Assembly: GCA_016490735.1 (NCBI GenBank)
Contig: JAEMWC010000996.1
Location: 37,501-101,500 of the forward strand
Length of the DNA stretch: 64,000 nucleotides
Direction: 5' to 3'
Origin: Pachyseris speciosa
Lineage: Eukaryota > Cnidaria > Anthozoa > Scleractinia > Pachyseridae
Made by a program: the position numbers and the translations under genes. The notes below the pieces were generated by a model. The model had not been told where the DNA came from. It did not search any database and saw nothing but the letters and a program-made list of their open reading frames with translations. This document shows positions 1 to 13,775 of this stretch, one piece after another. Position 1 is the first letter of the stretch. Each line of letters starts with the position of its first letter.

Positions 1-184
1 TAAATACTTCTAAATGCTTTTCAATTGTGGATGCAAACACCATAAAGGGTTTACACAGTCAGTGGTCTTCTCTTTGTGAACAATAGGAAAGAACGGAATG
101 AGACACTACAGTATGTTGACAGAGCCCTATCTTCAAGAAGCAATAAATAAACTTGGTTGAAGTTTCTTTTAATACTATGTGACT

Positions 185-280
185 TTTGAACATCTCTCAG
201 TTGGTAGAGTGCTGCACTGGTATCGCAGAGGCCATGGGTTCAAACCCTGTACAAGCCTGAATTTTTTTCAAGCTTTATTT
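185..280 (+). repeat. tRNA-derived repeat (tRNA-Thr-like) with palindromic tail
   Basis: The stretch has an A-box-like CTCAGTTGGTAGAG, an anticodon arm CTGC/GCAG whose loop would read GGT (Thr-like), and a perfect B box GGGTTCAAACCC followed by ACAAGCC. The 5' acceptor strand pairs poorly, so a functional tRNA is doubtful. The tail (AAGCCTGA, T7, TCAAGC) forms a small inverted repeat and T run like a Pol III terminator. A second copy with the same tail lies at 57883-57976 on the other strand, which favours a dispersed tRNA-derived repeat. It lies in a PALB2 intron. Confidence 0.6.
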
Positions 281-383
281 TCACTAACTGCGATGATAAT
301 TCACATATTTAATATTGTTTTTCTTGCATGTGAATCATGAAATGTTCTCCTATTACATCTTTATGAAGACATTTCTTTTGCAG

Positions 384-3300
384 AGAGCTGAGAGAAGCAA
401 GCAAAGGCGGCAAACATTTCATGGTTTTTCAGTCCATGATGAGAATACTGTTAGGCTAGCAACTGCAAACCCTTCTGGCATCTTGCCATCTCAGCAAACA
501 TTCAGTTCTCTTGATGTTTGCAAACCAAGTTGCTTTTCAGCTCACAAAAAAGGTCATGGTAAAACTGTAACATTCAAGGATGCTGTTGCTCAGGATGCAT
601 TATCTGACAAAAGGTGCAATGAAAGTGTTCCTACACACAGTAATGGCTCTAAGAAAGCACAAAGGAAAAGACCTGGACTTAAAGGATCCTGTATACCCCA
701 TGAAAAATCCAAGTTTTATGCTGCAACATTACAGTGCAATGTTGAAAATGAAAATGTGGACCTTGATGTACCAAACAGAAATGTGCTTGAGTTGGCAAGT
801 GACTCTCTTGACTTGGCTGACAATAAGATTCCTGATGATAATATATTGGTTACAGAAAAGCAAGATAACTATTCTGATCATTCTCTAGAATCCAAGGAGA
901 TGCCAAAATTGCCTACATGTAGCAAGGAAATTAGCAATTTGGAGCTTAAAGAGTGTTTAACTGATGGTGCAATTGATTATAAGGTAAAGGAGGTGGAAAA
1001 TACAATCAAAGAAAGTGTTTCTGTGCATAACCCTTCAGCACATCAAAATTCACAACACATCACAAAAGAAAGCTTGGCTTTACTACAAGGATCCATCACT
1101 TTAAATCAGGCAGATGGATTTCCAAATAGAGAAACTGATAACTCACCTTCCAACAACTGGCACTGGCTGCAGCTATTTGAGGAAGAGTTTCCAAGGAGAT
1201 CTCCAAGGCTCCGATCGATGCCAAACTTTGGAAGCCAAGCTGTTGATTCCCAGGGTAACTATGCTGCACGACCAAGCAAATCAAAACCAACAAAAACTAG
1301 GCAACCAAGAGCAAAGAAAGTAAAGAGTCAAAACAGTGGAGCTAAAACAGTAAACTCTGTCACAGGAGATGCTATATTGCTTGACAACTTATCAGAGGAA
1401 AGAACCAAGGATATTTTTGTTTTCCCTAGGCCCTCTTTAGAACACACTAAGCCTGGTGGCCCTCTGAGTGTTGTAGTGGACTTCTCTTTGCCTGATAAAG
1501 AGTTTGTGAAGTTAAAGCTAGCTAAGATCAAGAGTGCTTTGTCAGCTGAGAAGGGAGATAAGCAGGTTAATGACAAAGCAGAGGGAATGACCAAAAAGCA
1601 TGTTCAGGAAGTGGAAAGAAAATCAAAACTACCTGATTCAAAATGGACAATTAATGAAGAGAAGGACAGTATAGAGAGGACAATGGAACAGCATAGTTTA
1701 GATGAAAAAAGAGATAACAAACAGCTTTCTTCAAATGGTGGTCAAGAGGCAATTTTAAAGGAGGAATGTTCCACCCTTTTATTTCGCCAGTGTTCAATTT
1801 GTCTTCAAGGTTGTTTAATGGAATCAAAGACCGAGGTCAAGTCTAAAGAGGTGAAGAGATCATCCATGACAAACACATTAAAAGAAAACCAGAATGAAAT
1901 AGTGAAAGAGCTGTCCCCTGTAACATTTGAAAGCAAGAAGCACTCAGGATGTGGTTCTTTCAGTTTGGAACATATTGAGCAACATGATTGTCACTTGATG
2001 ACACAGAATGACAAAGCTAGCATTTCTTCAAAGCAGAAATCATGTGAAGATACAGGTGCTCAGACATGTACAGTTTGTCAGTGTAATTCTAGTCACTGTA
2101 AATGCCATAAATTTCAAGTTGACTGTGATGCAACTTTAGCTCAGGATACTCTGCAAACTGATGACATCAAATTGAAAGGTGGCCTTACACTTAACACTGG
2201 AGAACTACATCAGTCAGTCTGGGAGGTTAACAGAGATGTTGATCAAAGTGGTTCAAGCAACAGTGGGGGATTGACAGATGAAAATGACTGTCTGAGAAAT
2301 TCCACTGTAGAGACTGAGGTTCCAAATCAAAACAAATGTAATGACAAGAGTTCAAGAACAGGTGTTATCAATGAAACCTGTAGTCCCACTGTTACGTTTG
2401 ACTCAACTCCTAAAGCAATCCCTAGAAGTCCCAAGAAACTAAATGATCAAGAAGAGGTGTTCAATTTAACTCAAGGAAAATCTAGCCCTCTGAACCCAGA
2501 GCCAACCTTGGGTAACCAAGGCACACCATACAGGAAAATGAGTGAACCCTTGGAGAGCTCCCAGATATCAAGTATGATGCTGACAGAGAATCACACAGAA
2601 CTTTCTCCAGTGCGAATGGTGGCCTGTTTACAGGTATTACAAGTAATTTCACTGTTCCTTATTTTTCATGTTAATAAGTACAAAATGAGGGGTCGTTAAT
2701 TGTGAAAAATGTTCATTGAGGATTTTTGCAATCTTTAGGTGTCCTAATTGTGATTTGTTAGGTTGTCAGCTTTGATTGAAAATTCTACCTAAGTTGTGGA
2801 ATTCTTCTCTTACTCAAAATACATGTACCAAAAAATAAAATAATGTATTATCCTTAAGTGAACCAAATACAACTCTAAGGACAGACCATATCTGGTACAG
2901 ACATGTATAGAAGGTGAAAGCCAAAGCTTTTCACATGATTGTAAATTTTATTCATGTTCACATCAAACTCATTTTTATTTTATGATTCAAGCCTTAGTGC
3001 CAGCCATTGCTTTGAAAAGATAACCAAAGAGAAGTCAGCAATAGTGTGATTGTTGTGCATGCAACTTGCACATTACACTTGCTTGGTGAAGATTTAATTT
3101 ATATTCAAATCAAACAGTCATCAAATGCCAAGTGCAACTTTTAACATTATCACATGGGTTGGACATTGCTCACTCCTTTTATTTTTAATTCAATCAGCAC
3201 CACATTGACAGAGAGGATAACAGAGTGTGGTCTGTTTCGTTATCATCATATGAGCCATCTTCAGAAAAGGGTACATCATCCCTGCTACAGAAAAGGAGAG

Positions 3301-6300
3301 ATGTGTTAGCTGTATGTCTTGCTCATTTGGTGGTCATCTGGACAATGCTACCTGGATCTCAGTGGACTGTGCTTCACAAATGGAGTCTACCTTTGGTGAG
3401 ACAGCATTTTTTGGTGTTACAGGGAGTAACAACTGTAAGAATTACATGATTGTAGGTATTGTAAGTCCTCCTGGAAACATTAATAATTATCCTCCAAATT
3501 GGTTCAGTAATTTTCCCATAAGGATTTAAATTTTTCTCTTTTCTCTCTCCCTGATCCCCAGCAAAGTCACCAGATTCCCAGAGGATTTTCCTTATTCTCT
3601 TGCAACATGCTTCTTGGAGTTGCCACCCCCGTTATAGTTATTACATATATTTTTCAGTTTTCTCATGCATAGGCCTCTTAAACTAGTGACTGGTGAAAAA
3701 TGAATACCCCCCCTATTTGCCTCACTTATGATACAAGTAGTCAATGATGTAGTCCTAGGGGATAAGTAGTTAAAAAGAGTAATGGCAAAGGTATGGTAAT
3801 CGACAGCAAAAACATCAAAATAATGCATTTCAACACTTTTAAAAATTTCAATTGACATTTGATAATATCCCTTGTCATGCTGACGTGATGCAGTTATGAA
3901 TGGGTGTACAGTATGGTGGCAGTTCTTTTCAAAATGTGTTATTCCATGGCTCTTAGATGGTGACTTTACATTAAAGCTGGGATGAATTCATCCTGGGATG
4001 ACTTTCCTCCTGCAGTAAAATTTTATTGCTAAGTCATGTACATGGTTTCATTCTGGGATGAACAAAAAACAGTTTCTCCCTGGGACAAATTGCTCACTTA
4101 TAAAGGTCTTATTTTTCATCCAGGGAAGACTGTTTACATGGAATGTTTGGTGAGGTATCATCCCAGGATAAAATTCATCCCTATGCTAATGACTGGGATG
4201 AAATCATCCCAGGATGAACAAATTTCACCTTGGGATCATGTAAATTAATAACACATGAAGAGGTGATAACCAGACATGGAAGTGAAACTCATCCTGAGAT
4301 GAACCTTGTCCAGGGATAAGTTCACTCATGTAAACAGGCTCCAACTGTACTTTACGAAGGCAGATGCGACAACTCCAACTTTTTTTTTTACCACTCTAAG
4401 CACGACAGTGCTTGAGACAATGGCTTTAAATCACTGATGTTATGGTTCAAAATGCCATTGAAGTTCTCTAGAAACACTGGACTGTCTTCATAAAGGCAAG
4501 AGAGGAATTGAGTCAAAGAATAATGTTTCTTAAACTTGTCTATTATTGTTTTCTGCGACAGGATGGTGAAGAAGAGTTTTGTAGTATACTCTTTATTCCC
4601 ATAACATCTCATGTTGTTCTTTTGGCTGGAGGAAATTTTTACAAAGGAAACGGAAGGTACGTGTCATAAATACATTTATCATTGCACATTGTACATAATT
4701 ATTTTAAATGGTAGCAAAATAATGTTATTTAACACCACCTCCCCCTCCCTCCATGGTTGTAAAAAAATGCGGGGCTTGCTGATCAATGTAAATAATTTTA
4801 TTAGCTACAGCACATGTACCTGTATTACCCTGACAGTAAAAACTGATTTTTTTGCTATTCAGGATTCTTGGTTATTCAGAAGAAGGTGACTACTCTTTGG
4901 ATTTACGTGGCGACGATGAGTGAGTGTATTTCACTTGCAGTTGGTACATGTATATTTTGTAATTTGCGTTAGTCAAATATCAAAAAACTAAAACCTGGCA
5001 CTCACAAAAAGCAATCAGAATTTGAAGGATTCGAAATAATTACAGTGTATAGTCATGTTACTGGTACCAAACACAGGCAAATGAGTGCGGGTATGTTAAA
5101 ATAATGTTGGCTTGGTTTTGTTCTGGTTTTGTTGTTGTTGGAGAAAAATAGTATTAGTTTTGCCAACAAATCAAAAGGTGTAGTTATTAAGCAAAAGCAA
5201 TGAAAATGGGAAAGCGCAGTAATAGACTGCTTGTTTTCCTATAGAGAGTTATTCAGGGTTGCCTTGGCCAGGGAAAAATCGGGTCACCTCGCAGCTCTTA
5301 CAAGGTCTCACCTGATTGGAGACCACCCTTCAGGTGAGACAAAGAACAAACAACAGAAACAATGGACCCTAGCCCTAAAACAATAGGGCTGCAACACTAT
5401 CCCCACCACTGAAATTTAGAGCTTATAGGAGCTGTGAGGCTACCGGAAAAATCAGGGAAGGCCAGGGAAAAGTCAGGGAATTTTACTTTTGGCTAGCCAT
5501 TAGGTTTGGAAAGGAGGTTCCTTGTTAGTATTAATTTTAGGTAACACTGTTTCAAAAAATTCCTGCAAAGAAATTGATTTTCATGGCTCCATTGTGGACT
5601 TTACTGCCCAAGGATTTGTCTTGGACAGTTGGTGAAAATTGGTTTGCAGTCATCAGTGAAAAGTCCAGTGAATGGCAACCCTGTTACTGTATTAAGGGGC
5701 TAGGGAATAGAGCTCATCATTGTCATCACCATCAATCCTGTGCACCTCTCCAGCAGTCAGTTTGCCCTAAGGCTTTCAAGACTCATAAACATAAATTATA
5801 TTTTTTTTCTTGACCAGAAGCAAGAAGCCATTATTTTCAACAATGTGTTTACTGCACCATACTTCAGAACAGACAGTTGACAAGGATGTGGACTTTATTA
5901 TTGGTGGCAGAACTTCCCACAAAGTAACATTGACAAAATGGTCTTTGGACAGTTTTTGCTTGTAAGTGTACATACACTATATGTCAATATTATTAATTTA
6001 TTTTCTGAGAAACTTTATGCATCATAATACTGTCAGTAGTAATATTTTTTCAAGCATTTTTCCTGGTGATTAAGAAAGGCAGGGTACCAGTAGCTATGAA
6101 GATCCAAACAAAGTTTTACATCAACATTCACAATTTCCTCATTGTTCTTTAATATATCTCTTATACTGCTAGTTAGAAGAGTCTGCCTAAACATCCTTGA
6201 GACATTTTTATCCACTAATAATTATTAGTGGACAAAAATGTAAACTGTAACCTGTTTGCCTGGGCATTGCAGACAGCAACTCGATCAAACGGGGCCTTTA

Positions 6301-9300
6301 AAATGATATTGGATGTAAATTGAACTACATCCATTTGCTAGTTTTAACCTGAAGTAAAGATGCCTAGATGCCCTTCTTTAGGTCAATGTACTCTGTTATT
6401 ACATAAAATTCTGGGAGAAGATTCAACTTTGTTGCAATTACTTTTTGGATCATACACTGACACCTTGCAGAATGTGCAAGGTGGTTTTTTCACAGAGGCT
6501 TGCATTAATACATGTAGTTTTCCATACGTTTCTCAGTATTCTAAGAGCCTGATTCTAATTATGGCAAATGTCCACCTGGCTAGAGGAAGGGCTAAGGTTT
6601 CAGCCTGGCCTTGGGAGCGAATCCTCTTAAAAATAACTTTGTTATTTAATAATTATGTGAAGAAATTTTCAGCCTGGGCCAGATTTCAGCCGTGTCGGAT
6701 ATTTCCAGCCTGATTTAGCTAAATATAGCTGGATTATTGTCCAACCAAACAAGCTGAAAATTCTCATTTGATCATAATCAAATTTTTAGCTCAAATTATT
6801 TCAGCCTAGGCTGAAACTGAACTTGGGCACACCCAAAGGTTGTGTCTTGAAGGAAACAAGAAGGTGGGGGTTACAATTCAAATTTTGTACTGGGCTGAAT
6901 TTCATTATGTAATGGCTGAAACTTGCCATGTAATCATGCAGGCCCAAGTCTAAGTGGGCCCATTTGACTGCCTGTGTTGGAGGGGGAGGTAGGTTTGGGG
7001 GCAATGTGATGACTTACCTTTCACAAAAATAAATTTTATTACCCCTGACTATACTTACAGCTTTCCTTTATTTTAATCAAGGTTAGTGGAAGGATCTCAG
7101 ACCTTTACCCCAGTGTATAGTGACACTGAACTGTCATCCCTTCAGCCTGTTTGTGGTAGCCATTGCCTTGTTTTGGGGACAACTGATGACACCCTCTTCC
7201 TCTGGTAAGATTTTTCGTTTCTGGTCCTCTCTTTAATACTTACTACACAACAAAATCTGAAGTTTTGGTATGAAAGGAGTGTGGTATGGTCATTCACACC
7301 TTCAGTATTCAACCATTATAAAGTGCAGCTTTTGTTCTATTGCTAAATTTCTGCTTTCAAAAAGTTTGTATCTTTTCTCTTATTTTGCTGTGGTGGTATT
7401 CTGGTTCAGTGAGATTCTGAAGCAAAATGGGGATCATACGTTTCTCTTTGTAAGACAATCATCTGACTGTCTTTTGTCAGGCAGTATTCACCTCAGGGTG
7501 ATTAACACACAAACGCTTAGAACTCAAGGAACCATTTGATAATCCCATGAACCATACAGCCGTAGTATTGAATCATGTTCCCAAGCCATGGTAACTCAAT
7601 TGAATTGTATGAAGAGCGGTAATGTTGGGGTGTGACAAGACTTGTACATACAGGTGAAATACTGAGTTGTGCACAGAATTAGGATCTTTTATACTGAATG
7701 TTTTGTCATACATGTAGAGGAAACATTGGCTACCAATGGGATCATGAATGGCAGATACCAAGAAGCCTGGGGCACCTTTTGCCTTATTCAAACAAAATGG
7801 GCCAGTTGATGTACTGAAACAGTGTTAAGACCAGGCTTAAGAAAGTTGTGGGGTGTAGCTTTGGGTTTCAATGATTTAAACAACATTTTTCTGAGGACCC
7901 CAGAAGTAAGTTAGACCTCTTTCTGAGTAGGTGTAAAAGTTACGAGTCTCCCAGATTTTCACAGAATCTTGTGCAAATACAGTGTAGGTCAGGTTATTTG
8001 ATATTCATTCAGATGTTCATTCATTTCCTGTATTGCAGAGCTGTCTTAAATGATATGGCTCTTTCCATTTTAAATTTTTACTAGTAATAACTCAGTCGGG
8101 TGAAATTTCCGAAAATGTTTCCTACACAAATACAATGTACACCACAAACAGACCAAGTTCTTTACTCAAAGTATAAAGAATTGGAATTATTGTTGTAGGA
8201 ACCATAAAACGTGTCAGCAGTTGCGATCTATTAATCTTGACACCATGGGTCTTGGTGGTTTGTCTTGCCTGAAAGCTATCACACAAAGGGTAAGAACTCT
8301 TTTTCCTATCTTTATGATTCTGAATAAATTGTCCATTAACTTTAAAGTTATCTTTCCTTAAGGGTGGTAGTTTTTTTAACGTTACCCTTTCACTCCCTAG
8401 GGGTCTCCCTTTGACGAGTAATTGTCTGGTGTTAGACAGAATAAAATCTATAAAGTCACTCTTGGGAATGAAAGGGTTAACCTCCGATGCCCAAAAGCGG
8501 TTTGAAACAGTCTGTTATTTCTCCTTATATAAACAAAAGAAGTCTGGAAGGTTTCTTTCATTTTATTTCTCCCAGTGGGCGTGTGGATCTTGGTGAGAAA
8601 ATGTTCTTTTGTGAAGTATTGTTAATGCAACTTTTATTTTGTCATTTTTTTCAGGGATTTGTGTTTTTAGTGATGACTAGTAATTCCACAGAGGTAATCT
8701 TTTATTGTTTATTTGTATTTTCAGCTCATATTCTTTTCTTTCATTTTCTTTCCTTTTCTTTTCCTTTTTTTACGATGCTCAGTCATGGTATCTTGATGAT
8801 GTTATTGTTACCTACTGTACACTTTTACTTGTTAAATGTAGCTTGTTTTTTAAGTGCTATATTTTCTTTTGATTCCTTACAGAAACATGATGATGTTAAT
8901 ACAAATGCTGCTGTTTGTTCATTGTTTGCACTAAATCCGAAAACTCCCAAAATGGTTTGCTTGGAATGCTTCTGCTTGCCAGGAAGGTCAGTTTTCAAAT
9001 TTTTGTTTTTAAACAAGACTTGATTGAAAACAAAATAATCCTTCTAAACGTTAATTTACTACATTCAATAAAAAGGCACAAATCATAATCACCCATTAGA
9101 CAAAGTTTACACTTGTAATAAAAGAAGGAGAAGAGAAAAAAAAAAACAGACTAACAAAGTAAAAATGCTTAATATGATTTGCCACAATTTTCAATACAAT
9201 ACTGTTCAGGAATTCATTTAAATTTGGTTTCTTAATTAATATGTTTTTGCAAGTGTACAAGTATTTCTCTTGTAAAAGGATCAATAGATGTACTGTAGCA

Positions 9301-12300
9301 TCCATTTAAGAGGATTTGACAGTTCCCGTGGAGAGGAGTCTTCAAACGCATCAAATAAATTTTGTCTATTTGAGAGTTGTATCTTTTTGTCTTATGATAA
9401 TCATCAAACCATCCCAAGGTTTTCAAAAAGAAATCAGTTCATTCTTGACAGTGTATAAAAGTGTGTTCAATTGAGTCTGCATTGAGGCATAAAGGACAAG
9501 TCAGCAGAGGCCAATTATTTATATTTCTTCTGTTCTTTCTTGGTCAGAATTATTCTGTGTATAACTTTAAAAGAGACAGTTTTCAAATATAACTTTGAAG
9601 CCTGCTCCAAGTATTATTTGTTCAATCTACCATTCTTTGAGTGTTCTTTCAACATCCCACATGGTTTATCAGCCTATAAACGATAGAAACTTGTGGTATA
9701 TTGCTTAAGTATACAAAGACAGTAACTTCAGTGTAACTTAATATTTTGTTTACAAAGCCTACTTTCTACTACTCTTCCATCACTCTAAGGTAGAGTATCT
9801 GGTATTGTACCCATTTGATGGCAAGTGTTGCAGGGAGAACTTGGACTTCTTTTTCTTACTATCCCCATGTCACTCACTCACTGACAAAACAAACATCATT
9901 CTTTCAAGGTGAAAAGCTTGGTTCAATTTGCTAAAATTTCAGGGTTAACATAGCTGGCACAAATGGACAGTACATTGCTGCTGGATACCAGGGGAAGGGC
10001 AAAGTAAACTTGTGGAATGTAATCAACAGTCAGAGGCATACTACTCTTCAAGTGTTTCAAGGTATGTGTGTGCGTTATTCAGTAAAAATAACTCCTCCCT
10101 TAGTAACCAGCTACTTGCCAGTCCCAGCCACATAACCGTCCAGTTTTGAATCAGTGTCCTGATGTGACAAATTTACTTTAGTTTTGCCGGGGGAAGATGT
10201 GCTATTTAAATATCAGTGAGGTAGGGGTGAGTAAAGAATTTGCAGAACAGAAAGTAATTTTTGATGTCATGTGCTGTAAGCCCCATTTTTGCCAGTGTTC
10301 CATCTAAGAAAAATTGGAATTCCAAGCAGGGGAGGAAGAGTCAGAGGGTTATGGGGAGGTGACTGGTTTGGAATTGAAAGTCAAACTTGTATCCAGTCAC
10401 GTTGTACTCACACTCACATCTAAAGATCCCCATTGTTCAAGTAAAGGTGGAGATTTCTCTTTCCAGCTGTGTTGCTTGTTAAAAATGTGGTCCTGCATAC
10501 AAAATTACTCTAGCAACACAACTTAAATGCTGTATACCACCGCCTCTGTGTTCTCTGTTATAAATGTAAAGACTATCTAAAAGAAAGTTGTCCCCAAGCC
10601 CCACCAAGGTCTTTTCATCTCTTTCCTGGTCTAGAAATAAAATTCCACGCACAACTTGTGGGAAGTGTACAGTACCGCTCAAAAGTAAGTTACCAGTCGC
10701 GTCGCGTTTCCTGCGCTACGCGATTCGCGTCACGCGCTACGCGAATCGCGTCGCGCGCTACGCGATTCGCGTCGCGCGAGAGTCACTAAAGCGGAAATTT
10801 TTGGCATAAATTTTGGGTGATTTTGCAACGTGACAACAATTAAATTCGCGTAACACTTTCCAAATGCAGCTATTGTTCTGTCGAATTTGAGTCGTTCATA
10901 CGTGTAGTTCACTTCTGTGCAAATAAATGTAGCATCATTGAGGTCATTACAAATTGAAAACTTGTAAACAAACCGACGAATGATCAATTGCGAATGATAA
11001 GCATAATTCGTTACTCCCGCTAGCGCTGAATTTAGTTGAATTTTTATCGGTTCTGTCGTCGATACGTTTAAATGGTCGTGTTTTCTAAATTCGTTGAGGA
11101 CATAATCAAGAGCTAGTTCGGCACAAGCAAATGACTAATGACCGGCCGGGTTACTGCATATGCATTTTGCTTTCGGATCGCAAATTTGCATAAAACCGCA
11201 AAACTACTGTCTGTGTAATTTGAAACCTTCCACTCCATATGACCGAAAAATTCATGAGAAGCGAAGGAATAGAACCCGAAACAGAACGGAGTTTATTTTA
11301 TTTCCTTCTTTGTGCACGAACAATTTTATCATGTAGAAATCTGAAGTTCATTCTGCCAACGGTGAAGACGCATAAGTTTGGGTAGTTGTATGTGAAATGT
11401 TTTGTTTATTCGACACGCCGGCGCTCAATCGTATATTTTCTACTTCGAAGGACCGGAACACATTTTCCTGGCCATATCTTTGTAGACTTGTGCAGATTTT
11501 AATCCAGTAGAGTTTGTCCGTGGAAAAAAGATTTGCCGAATAGTAAGTAGTTCGGACGCCTCGCACGTGCTCCGCTTAATTACGCTGGTCTTAATTCTTA
11601 TCTACGGCTCGATCTGTTTTTAATTTGCCGCTTGAAACTCCGTGCCAACTCGCCAACATTTTCAATTTTTTTAATGGCTAGTTGTCAAGAATCAGATGAA
11701 TAGAAAACTAACAAAAAGTATCAAGCATCAGTCATGGCTCATGGACGAGCCGAAAAATTGGCGGTTTGATGTACCAGTGTAGGAAGAAGCTCGTGTCCAA
11801 TGAAGCGAATTGAATGCGGCGCGACGACGGTAGAATTCCTCGGAATGTCTCCACTTCAAAAGACTGAAAAGCATGTTCATGTACATCATATTATGTATGC
11901 AGGTTTTTTTAAGTTATTAATATGTCGACCTCAGTCGATCAAAGTTTCGAGGAGAAAACAGTTTGACACGGAATTTGGAAGCAAAGCACACGCTGCCCTT
12001 CTCCGGCGATGATTGATCGATTACGCATATTCATTTCTTCTTAGCGGGCTTTTGCGAACACTGGAAATTGACTATTGAAATCGACTATTGTTGCTTTACA
12101 ATGGGCATATTAAATGGTGAGAGAGCTTCAAGTCAACATACTTACAGTTTCCAGAACATCGCGCGCTACGCGATTCGCGTAGCGCGCGACGAGAATCGCG
12201 TAGCGCGCGACGCGATTCGCGTCGCGCGCGAGGGTGGTAACTTACTTTTGAGCGGTACTGTAACTACCATTTCTTTGAAAAATCAAACAATTACCTCTTA

Positions 12301-12719
12301 AATGATAGTAACAGCTGTATGTCTATCTCCTGTCACTGTTTGAAATGGTTTCAAGCAAAAAAGGTTTTGTGGGCCTGAAAGCACCAAACCTCTTAAGTGA
12401 CAACCTGTGGAATTTAGCAACAAGAAATTGGTTGCAAAATCCAAATTAAAGTACCAAGAATCTTTTTTTTTCCTAAGTGAATGATAATACTCCTGTAATG
12501 TGTTTTGGTGACCTTGCACCCTGAAAAGTGTCCTTCCTTGCTATAGCTATTGTCATTCCAAAAAACTTTGAAAGAACTGAATAAATTATGAAACCATGAA
12601 TTCCCATTGCTATGCTGTGTTTTGCAGATGAAGTGAGCTGTGTCGGCTTTCATCAAGACAAGCCCCTTATAGCCTTTGGTAGCATGAGTGGCTGTGTTCA
12701 TTTGTTCACTATGTCTTGA
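384..12719 (+). CDS. PALB2: PALB2-like gene (partner and localizer of BRCA2), 3' twelve exons, 5' end outside window
   Basis: PALB2 bridges BRCA1 and BRCA2 and promotes RAD51 loading in homologous recombination. The 5' exons with the coiled coil lie before the window. Read exons: 384-2633, 3198-3395, 4562-4656, 4863-4919, 5571-5631, about 5818/5821-5961, 7082-7204, 8199-8289, 8655-8693, 8883-8986, 9943-10061 and 12628-12719 (TGA). Most join in phase with good AG/GT sites. The junctions around 4919, 5571 and 5818 do not phase cleanly, so small shifts there are likely. The 2.25 kb first exon matches the large disordered exon of vertebrate PALB2. The small exons encode the C-terminal WD40 propeller and resemble vertebrate PALB2, for example TTDDTLFLWNHKT, FALNPKTPKMVCLECFCLPG and the final GSMSGCVHLFTMS. 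Introns carry repeats but no disabling changes were seen. The orthology call rests on remembered family similarity. Confidence 0.82.
3960..4345. repeat. MITE-like repeat built of inverted CTGGGATGAA / TTCATCCCAG units
   Basis: Several forward and inverted copies of TGGGATGA and TCATCCCAG occur within about 380 bp of a PALB2 intron. The right edge reads CATGTAAACAGGCTCC, close to the right edge of the repeat at 52729-53042 (CATGTAAACAGCCCC). This suggests one non-autonomous DNA-transposon family. The left edge and a target duplication could not be fixed. Confidence 0.5.
10670..12260. mobile_element. Tc1/mariner-type non-autonomous element with palindromic CGCG subterminal repeats
   Basis: The ends are perfect inverted repeats of 25 bp starting CAGTACCGCTCAAAAGTAAG, flanked by TA on both sides (10668-10669 and 12261-12262). 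CAGT...CAAAAGT ends and TA duplications are typical of Tc1/mariner elements. Just inside each end are tandem units of the type CGCTACGCGATTCGCGT, themselves palindromic, over about 80 bp per side. The roughly 1.4 kb interior has no transposase-like ORF. The element fills most of the last PALB2 intron. Confidence 0.85.
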
Positions 12720-12761
12720 GGATTTGCATTGTGATAAAAGACAGTCTCAAGTCCAGTTAAA

Positions 12762-12827
12762 AATAAACTGCCAGTAAAGAAACTGTACTTTGATTTTGCA
12801 ATAATCTGGGAACATTTAACCAATAAA
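12762..12827 (+). promoter_or_regulatory. PALB2 polyadenylation signals
   Basis: Two AATAAA hexamers occur at 12762-12767 and 12822-12827, 43 and 103 bases after the PALB2 stop codon. They are the expected position and strand for 3' end formation. No GU-rich element was assessed. Confidence 0.55.
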
Positions 12828-12829
12828 CA

Positions 12830-13775
12830 GGTACACCAGTTGGTGCATAATGCGATCATCATTATTTTGGTACAATTAAACCCCTCTCAAATGGATACAA
12901 ACAATCTGGTTCATCTCGGGTCTGTTTCTCAATGCCCGACGAGTTTGAGCCCCTAAATGAGTTTCTTTTTTAAATCAAACTATTTACAGTTTAAAAACTT
13001 GCTGTGGTGAAAAATTGTGAACGTGAAATTAATACTGTCGGACCAAAATGGTTCGACAGTTCCAAGCAACACACTGTCAGAGCAAAAAGAACAGGAGCTA
13101 CAAACAAGCCTCAATAATACGCTTGATGAAATCTATTCAGGGATGTCCGTTTTTCATTGCTAACAACTCAGTTAAAAATACTACACAAACCTCTATTATT
13201 TGTACAAAGGCAAATTTCTATACAAACTTTTTCACTGTGGCTAAAATCCAGAGATATGTAGCGCCTAGATTTTGGCTTATGTATCAGTGCAAACACATCA
13301 CTATTCCACTGCTTTAGGCCTAATCTAGACTAGAGGTTGTTTTCATCACTGACTGCCAACAAGCAGCAGTTTTCTCGTCGTGTTATCCCTTTGGGCCTCA
13401 CTGGGCTCAAAACGGATTTCCATTTGAAAAGACTAAAATGAATACCTCTACCAGTCTTGAACACGGCAAGCTATATTTATTGTCAGCTATGTCTGACTAT
13501 GTAAACCCTAAACCCTAGCTTATCAAAAAACAGCCATAGGAACTCTAAAATTATACAATTCGATGGTTTCTAGGTGTTGTTCAAAGAATAACTAATCCAT
13601 TGGGCATTTTGAATCTGAATGTGATTCATGGCAGCACATAAGATTACGTCTCCAACTCTCCCTATGCAACTACGGTGGTGCTCAATAATTATTCTCCTCA
13701 TATTCACTAACAATATTCATGAAGAGAAGAAAAAAGAAAACACTGCTGTGAAGCAGGTTTGGATATGTCATCCTA
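12830..13775. other. intergenic stretch with no recognised gene
   Basis: Only short open frames without family resemblance are present, and none has convincing splice context. Confidence 0.5.

Noticed and set aside
185..257. Functional tRNA-Thr gene
   Set aside because: The acceptor stem does not pair properly, and the copy at 57906-57976 has an overlong T loop, so both are treated as tRNA-derived repeats.
8487..9023. Frame of 178 codons in the PALB2 region
   Set aside because: It mostly reads through intron sequence around two genuine PALB2 exons (8655-8693 and 8883-8986). The low-complexity T-rich translation is intronic.
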